From NCBI GenBank assembly GCA_905201175.1, contig CAJKNC010000054.1, forward strand, positions 1 to 11,505: a stretch of 11,505 bases of DNA, read 5' to 3'. Of the stretch, positions 7,733-11,505 are shown piece by piece. Positions within the stretch are counted from its first letter, which is position 1. Each line of letters opens with the position of its first letter. The stretch comes from an uncultured Succinatimonas sp. GTDB taxonomy: Bacteria; Pseudomonadota; Gammaproteobacteria; Enterobacterales; Succinivibrionaceae. The position numbers were made by a program, and so were the translations under genes. The notes beneath the pieces were generated by a model, which searched no databases, was not told the DNA's origin, and saw only the letters and a list, made by a program, of their open reading frames with translations.

Positions 7733-8923
7733 TTACAAAACGGCAACTTCAAGACCTTTTAAATAAAAAGTCTCAGGACACGGCAAAGAGACAATATGAT
7801 CGTCATCTTGTCTTAAGGTTGAAATAATCCTGCCATCAACATTAGCTTCTAAGGCAGCATCAGCAACAATCTTTTGAAATAAAGCGCTATCAACTAAACC
7901 TGAACAGGAGAAGGTTAACAGGCGGCCTCCCTTGGCAACTAATTTTAAGCCTAAGCGATTGATATCCTGATATCCTCGGCAGGCTCGCTTTAAATTAGCG
8001 GCACTTTCTGCAAACTTAGGCGGATCTAAAATCACCAAATCATATTTGACCTGATTTTCTGCTTGCTTTCTTAAAAATTCAAAAACATCCTCTTTAATAA
8101 AATGACAGCGTCCCGGATCTAAGTGATTGAAAACAACTCCTGTTTTTGCTGCATTTAAAGCTAATGAAGAAACATCAACATTATCTACGCTCTTAGCTCC
8201 GCCTTTAAGGGCCCACAGGCCAAAACCGCCTGTATAAGAAAAACAATTTAAAACTCGTGCGCCCTTAGACAAGGTGCCTGCATGATAGCGGCTCTGTCTT
8301 TGATCAAGATAAGCTCCAGTCTTATGCCCATTCTTAATGTCAACCGGCATAAAAATACTATTGTTTTCTTTAACATAGATAACGTCTGGAGGCTCAATTC
8401 CGGAAATCACGCCGCAGCGCTTTTGCAGGCCTTCCTTTAATCTTGACTTAGTATCAGATCTCTCATATATGGAAGCTTCAGGATATAAGGCCTGCAAGGC
8501 ATCTATAATTACTTTACGGAAACGCTCCATGCCGCATGAGGAAATAGAAATTACAATAAAATCATTGTACTTATCTGCAATAAGTCCAGGTAACAGATCC
8601 CCTTCTGAAGATACCAGCCTGACGCCGTCATTGCCGCGTGCAATTAAGCGCTCGCGCAGCTTATGAGCAGTAAAAATACGCTCTGAGATAAGCTTTTCAT
8701 CGATCATTACCTTTTCATCAAAAGATAATGCTCTTATGCGTATTTGAGATTTAGGGCTATACAGGCCATAGCATAAAAAATCGCCCTTAAAAGATAAAAC
8801 CTTTACTGTGCTGCCGGGCTTTAAATTGAGATCTTCCTTATAAACAGCTTTAGAAAAAACCCATGGGTGATGGCGCAGCAGGGACTTTTCCCGCCCCTCT
8901 TGTAAAATAACAGTATCTTGCAT
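7733..8923 (-). CDS. rlmI: 23S rRNA (cytosine-5)-methyltransferase RlmI
   Basis: RlmI uses S-adenosylmethionine to methylate C1962 (E. coli numbering) of 23S rRNA. The N-terminal PUA RNA-binding domain spans about 1-75, beginning with the family's characteristic EGREKSLLRHHPWVFSKAV. A central EEHEA-like linker domain follows, then a Rossmann methyltransferase with the SAM motif NCFSYTGGFGLWAL (216-229), DPPK (290-293) and TFSCSG (347-352), whose C350 is the expected nucleophile. The ATG at 8923 gives 396 residues, the length I recall for the E. coli protein, and has AGGA six bases upstream. The frame continues to a TTG at 8962, which would add 13 residues not found at the N-terminus of the family, so I reject it. 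It is followed 11 bases later by the YcbL-like hydrolase and preceded, after 78 bases, by the ycgL-like gene. Confidence 0.95.
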   Translation of the reverse strand: MQDTVILQEGREKSLLRHHPWVFSKAVYKEDLNLKPGSTVKVLSFKGDFLCYGLYSPKSQIRIRALSFDEKVMIDEKLISERIFTAHKLRERLIARGNDGVRLVSSEGDLLPGLIADKYNDFIVISISSCGMERFRKVIIDALQALYPEASIYERSDTKSRLKEGLQKRCGVISGIEPPDVIYVKENNSIFMPVDIKNGHKTGAYLDQRQSRYHAGTLSKGARVLNCFSYTGGFGLWALKGGAKSVDNVDVSSLALNAAKTGVVFNHLDPGRCHFIKEDVFEFLRKQAENQVKYDLVILDPPKFAESAANLKRACRGYQDINRLGLKLVAKGGRLLTFSCSGLVDSALFQKIVADAALEANVDGRIISTLRQDDDHIVSLPCPETFYLKGLEVAVL

Positions 8924-8929
8924 ATTGCA

Positions 8930-8933
8930 TCCT
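8930..8933 (-). promoter_or_regulatory. Shine-Dalgarno that fixes the rlmI start
   Basis: AGGA on the minus strand, six bases before the ATG at 8923. It is the best ribosome binding site near the N-terminal end of the frame and selects this ATG over the TTG at 8962. Confidence 0.6.
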
Positions 8934-8944
8934 AAATTAAGCAG

Positions 8945-8963
8945 TTTGCTATATTTTAGCAAA
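8945..8963. repeat. Inverted repeat in the rlmI upstream region
   Basis: Perfect 7-bp arms (TTTGCTA, 8945-8951, and TAGCAAA, 8957-8963) flank a 5-base spacer. It overlaps the putative -10 element of rlmI, so it could be an operator. It is too AT-rich and lacks a following T-run on the minus strand, so it is a poor terminator for ycgL. Confidence 0.5.
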
Positions 8964-8981
8964 AAAGGATTTATGGCTTAA
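8953..8981 (-). promoter_or_regulatory. Candidate promoter of rlmI
   Basis: On the minus strand TTAAGC (8976-8981, weak -35) is spaced 17 bases from TAAAAT (8953-8958, one mismatch from the -10 consensus). Transcription would begin near 8946, about 23 bases before the rlmI ATG. Read-through from ycgL is also possible, since no hairpin terminator separates the genes. Confidence 0.3.
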
Positions 8982-9001
8982 ATGCGCAAAAAAGCAAAAA
9001 A

Positions 9002-9328
9002 TTATTTAAATAAATCTGCAAGTTCTTCTTTAGACAAAGGCTTTAAACCATTATATATGCGCTCTTGATTTATAAGATTTTCCTCTTCACTTTCAAGATC
9101 GATGCGTAAAAAATAGCCTTTAGTAGCTAAGGCCTCTTCAAGTTTTTCATGAGATACTTTTGGTAAATTCTTATGCTTTGACAGAGCAAACATCATCATA
9201 AACTTAGGGACGCCAAAGGCATTTAACAAGCCGCTTGGAACATCAGAAAAAATATCCTTTTGCGCTAAATATAAATAATGGCGGGGTTTTGAAGCGCTTT
9301 TATAAACGAATACTAATCTTTCAGACAT
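9002..9328 (-). CDS. ycgL: YcgL domain-containing protein
   Basis: A small 108-residue conserved gammaproteobacterial protein of uncharacterised biochemical role. Recognition rests on the YcgL-domain pattern: a start like VFVYKSASKPRHYLYLAQKD (about 6-25), then FSDVPSGLLNAFGVPKFMMMFAL (about 27-49), which parallels the conserved FSRVPEELMKGFGQPQ region of the enteric protein as I recall it, and the EKLEEALATKGYFLRI segment (about 61-76) corresponding to its KQALTEQGYYLQL. The tail from about 77 is acidic and variable. There is no signal peptide, membrane segment or cysteine, so it is probably cytosolic. The ATG at 9328 has a strong AGGAG about six bases upstream. It lies 78 bases before rlmI on the same strand and may be co-transcribed with it; in other genomes its neighbours differ, so context does not reveal function. 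Confidence 0.87.
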   Translation of the reverse strand: MSERLVFVYKSASKPRHYLYLAQKDIFSDVPSGLLNAFGVPKFMMMFALSKHKNLPKVSHEKLEEALATKGYFLRIDLESEEENLINQERIYNGLKPLSKEELADLFK

Positions 9329-9354
9329 AACGATCTCCTCTTATATATAATTTT

Positions 9355-9370
9355 AACATTTAAAAATGTT
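9355..9370. repeat. Small perfect dyad upstream of the ycgL-like gene
   Basis: Arms AACATTT (9355-9361) and AAATGTT (9364-9370) are separated by two bases, about 27 bases before the ycgL-like start codon. Position is compatible with an operator near its promoter. The sequence is entirely AT-rich apart from one G-C pair, so chance is possible. The rest of the gap between 9371 and 9504 shows no gene. Confidence 0.35.
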
Positions 9371-9504
9371 TAAAGATCGAATAATAAAAATGAGATCTTA
9401 AATGCCCTGTGCATGAAACAAGAAATCTAGCCTAATCAAAATATTTATATAAATTACAGATACCTGCAAAAAACTTTTGTAAATACCAGCTCATTAATAA
9501 TGAT

Positions 9505-9535
9505 AAAAAAAATCCCAAAGCAAAGCTTTGGGATT
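9505..9535 (-). terminator. Intrinsic terminator of fucI
   Basis: A perfect 11-bp stem (9511-9521 paired with 9525-9535) closes a 3-base loop, and on the minus strand the hairpin runs into eight T residues (9505-9512, partly within the stem). It begins 21 bases after the fucI stop codon. This shows fucI is the last gene of its transcript. Confidence 0.93.
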
Positions 9536-9556
9536 AAGAGATATAATTAGAAAAAA

Positions 9557-11350
9557 TTACTTAAATTGAGGACCAAAAGCCTTGCAGGCACGATAATCCT
9601 GAGATTCCTTATCCATGCCGAAAGAATTCCATACTGCCGGACGGAAAATATCCTCCTCAGGAACATTATGCATGCAGACAGGAATTCTCAGCATTGAGCA
9701 CAAGGTAATTAAATCAGCACCTATATGGCCATAGCTTATGGCACCATGATTAGCTCCCCAGTTATTCATTACGTCATATGCGCTCTTAAAAGGACCTTTG
9801 CCGCTGACGCGCGGAGTAAACCAAGTGCACGGCCAGGTATAATCGGTACGCTTCCATAAAGCATCCGTGACTTCATCAGGAAGTCTTACAGTCCAGCCTT
9901 CCACTAACTGCATAACCGGACCTAAGCCTTTAACTATATTTAAACGGGCCATTGTTACCGGCATTTCAGCCTCGGTTACAAAACGTGAAGAATATCCGCC
10001 TCCGCGGAAATAACCATTATCTGCAGCACTCCAGGTGGTTGCCTTCAAGCAGTTGCTGATATCTTCATCAGTCATTTCCCACCAAGGCTTAATGCAGCTT
10101 AGGCCATTTTCATCCTTGCACTGACCTGAAGCTTCAAGGCAAGTTGCGCCGGAATTAATTAAATGGATAAAGCCGCCGGCTTCTTTTGCGTGCCCTTCAA
10201 CTTCATAGCCGGTGCAGCGGAGAACAGCCTCGTTTGTCCACATAGTGCGCACATCTGAGAAAATTTGCGGACGATTGGTAAGCAATTTCTCAAAAAGCAT
10301 GGTTGCACCGTTTAAAGTGTCATTTTCTGTAGCTAAGACAAAGGTCTCTCTCTTGCCTTCCCAGTCAAAGTTGGAGTTCATTAAAGCTTCTGCAAAATCA
10401 GTATTAGGATAATGATCCGTCCACTGTCTTTGTCCCTGGAATCCGCCGGCAATTGCATTGAAGCCTAAAGCCTCTTCCTCGCATCCCTTAGGCAAATTTT
10501 TGTTGCCGCGGAAAAGATCTTTGATAATCACCATGGATTTAACCACAAACTCAAAGTTCTTTTCGGTTTCCTCTGGAGTATTACGAACAAATTCAGGATT
10601 CTTATCATAACCTATAGGGCAATTGGCCTTAGCCCACTTTAAAGCTCTTTGGAATTCCTCCTCATCGTAAATTCCCTCTTCCATGCGTCTTAAGATTTCA
10701 ACTTCATCTACAGATTCAACACGCATGCCTAAATATTCTTCAAAGAAATCCATATTAATCATAGAGCCGGCAATGCCCATGCAGGTAGAACCAATCTGCA
10801 GATAGGATTTTCCTCTCATGGTAGCTGCAGCAACTGCTGCACGAGCAAAACGCAAAATCTTTACCTTTACATCTTCAGGGATATTCGGATCATCGGCATC
10901 TTGAACATGCTTGCCGTAAATGCCAAATGCAGGCAATCCCTTTTGCGCATAGCCTGCTAACACGCTAGCTAAATATACAGCACCAGGACGTTCTGTAGCA
11001 TTCAGGCCCCATACGCCCTTAATAGTCATAGGGTCCATATCCATAGTTTCAGCTCCATAGCACCAGCATGGAGTTACAGACAAGGTTATATCGACGCCTG
11101 CATTTTTAAATTGCTCTGCGCACTTAGCGGCTTCTACTCCACGACCTATAGTGGTATCGCTAATAATGACTTTAACGCTCTCGCCATTTGTATATTTAAG
11201 GTTATCGCTTATAAGCTTCGCTGCAGCCTTTGCCATACCCATAGTTTGAGCTTCTAAAGACTGACGAACCTGAAGAGGTCCTTGACGTGCATCAATAATC
11301 GGACGAATACCAATGACGGGATATTTTCCTACATAACGATTTTCAGCCAT
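9557..11350 (-). CDS. fucI: L-fucose isomerase
   Basis: FucI converts L-fucose to L-fuculose, the first step of the phosphorylating fucose pathway, and commonly also accepts D-arabinose; it is a Mn2+-dependent cytosolic hexamer. The 597-residue protein matches the family (about 591). Similarity to the enteric enzyme is evident along its whole length, including IGIRPIIDARQG (13-24), VTPCWCYGAETMDMDP (92-107), NATERPGAVYLA (117-128) and WGANHG (531-536). The metal and catalytic residues are present: E342 in ATENDTLNG, D366 in FSDVRT and H535 in WGANHG, with YFRGGGYSSRF (447-457) near the active site. The ATG at 11350 has GGAG eight bases upstream. It is isolated: a strong terminator follows, and fucK, fucA, fucP and a fucR regulator are not in the window, so they must lie elsewhere or to the right. 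A CRP-like palindrome upstream suggests catabolite control. Intact, with no sign of decay. Confidence 0.97.
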   Translation of the reverse strand: MAENRYVGKYPVIGIRPIIDARQGPLQVRQSLEAQTMGMAKAAAKLISDNLKYTNGESVKVIISDTTIGRGVEAAKCAEQFKNAGVDITLSVTPCWCYGAETMDMDPMTIKGVWGLNATERPGAVYLASVLAGYAQKGLPAFGIYGKHVQDADDPNIPEDVKVKILRFARAAVAAATMRGKSYLQIGSTCMGIAGSMINMDFFEEYLGMRVESVDEVEILRRMEEGIYDEEEFQRALKWAKANCPIGYDKNPEFVRNTPEETEKNFEFVVKSMVIIKDLFRGNKNLPKGCEEEALGFNAIAGGFQGQRQWTDHYPNTDFAEALMNSNFDWEGKRETFVLATENDTLNGATMLFEKLLTNRPQIFSDVRTMWTNEAVLRCTGYEVEGHAKEAGGFIHLINSGATCLEASGQCKDENGLSCIKPWWEMTDEDISNCLKATTWSAADNGYFRGGGYSSRFVTEAEMPVTMARLNIVKGLGPVMQLVEGWTVRLPDEVTDALWKRTDYTWPCTWFTPRVSGKGPFKSAYDVMNNWGANHGAISYGHIGADLITLCSMLRIPVCMHNVPEEDIFRPAVWNSFGMDKESQDYRACKAFGPQFK

Positions 11351-11442
11351 GAAATATGCTCCATTTACAAAATACTCAATAATAAAATTATTTCTAATTT
11401 TGGTAGAGCTTTTATAAAGATGTTAGGTAAAAAAAACTTTTT

Positions 11443-11472
11443 AATATAACAATATTCACTTTTTTTAATTAA
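11443..11472 (-). promoter_or_regulatory. Candidate promoter of fucI
   Basis: On the minus strand TATATT (11443-11448), one mismatch from the -10 consensus, is preceded at 18 bases by a weak TTAATT (11467-11472). A poor -35 element fits an activator-dependent promoter. The predicted start, near 11436, leaves an AT-rich leader of about 85 bases. A second -10-like TATAAA at 11411-11416 has no matching -35. Confidence 0.25.
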
Positions 11473-11480
11473 AAAAGCAA

Positions 11481-11502
11481 AAATGTGAGTGTAAGCAAAT
11501 TT
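11481..11502. promoter_or_regulatory. CRP-like binding site upstream of fucI
   Basis: The plus strand shows AAATGTGA (11481-11488), six spacer bases, then GCAAATTT (11495-11502). The left half matches the CRP half-site exactly and the right half matches six of eight positions of the palindromic partner TCACATTT. It lies about 131 bases before the fucI ATG, in the position of an activator site for a sugar gene. The centre-to-start distance to the candidate promoter (about 55) is not a classical one. Confidence 0.4.
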
Positions 11503-11505
11503 TAG

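Noticed and set aside
178..7960. Recurring GCCTAAG heptamer (at least six copies, same orientation) as a possible DNA uptake or chi-like signal
   Set aside because: On the coding strand it is CTTAGGC, and in the copies I checked it is a C-ending codon followed by TTA-GGC encoding Leu-Gly, so codon preference explains it; it is not found in intergenic DNA here.
8924..8962. 13-residue N-terminal extension of RlmI from a TTG at 8962
   Set aside because: The ATG at 8923 gives the canonical RlmI N-terminus and a 396-residue length, and has its own AGGA; the extension would start inside the dyad and promoter region.
8982..9001. Possible terminator between the ycgL-like gene and rlmI
   Set aside because: The minus strand has T-rich runs just after the ycgL stop but no GC-rich hairpin before them, so a terminator is not supported.

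Overview
All eight recognisable genes plus one small conserved gene lie on the minus strand, so the window reads from right to left. The sequence is AT-rich by eye. The gene set (a YcgL-domain protein, RlmI-type rRNA methyltransferase, YcbL-like hydrolase, PepT, MacAB, enteric-type L-fucose isomerase) points to a gammaproteobacterium. A gut-associated, low-GC lineage such as Succinivibrionaceae would fit, but that placement is inference, not something the sequence proves. There are no mobile elements, tRNA or rRNA genes, CRISPR arrays or signs of recent transfer.

Right part (about 11505-9505): a complete L-fucose isomerase gene (fucI) with its own strong intrinsic terminator. A CRP-like palindrome lies about 130 bp upstream. 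No other fucose genes are in view.

Middle part (about 9328-7016): the ycgL-like gene, then a 78-bp gap with a possible promoter and a dyad, then rlmI (396 codons when started at the supported ATG), closely followed by a YcbL/glyoxalase II-like metallo-hydrolase. A bulged GC-rich hairpin with a T-tract ends this unit.

Left part (6951-90): a compact five-gene operon macA-macB-pepT-rmlD-outer membrane factor, ended by an intrinsic terminator. macA and macB overlap by one base; the later gaps are 20, 10 and 8 bases. MacA (periplasmic adaptor), MacB (ABC ATPase/permease) and the NodT-type lipoprotein (outer membrane channel) would form a complete tripartite exporter. The odd feature is that a cytosolic tripeptidase (PepT) and a dTDP-4-dehydrorhamnose reductase (RmlD) sit between the inner and outer membrane parts of the pump.

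The proteins are mostly standard and well conserved, with their catalytic residues in place. I see no clear undescribed system. The points most worth a second look are the interleaved pump operon, an in-frame 9-bp minisatellite giving a poly-serine loop in MacA, and the putative CRP site of fucI. Several minus-strand junctions also place the upstream stop codon inside the next gene's Shine-Dalgarno, which suggests tight translational linkage.
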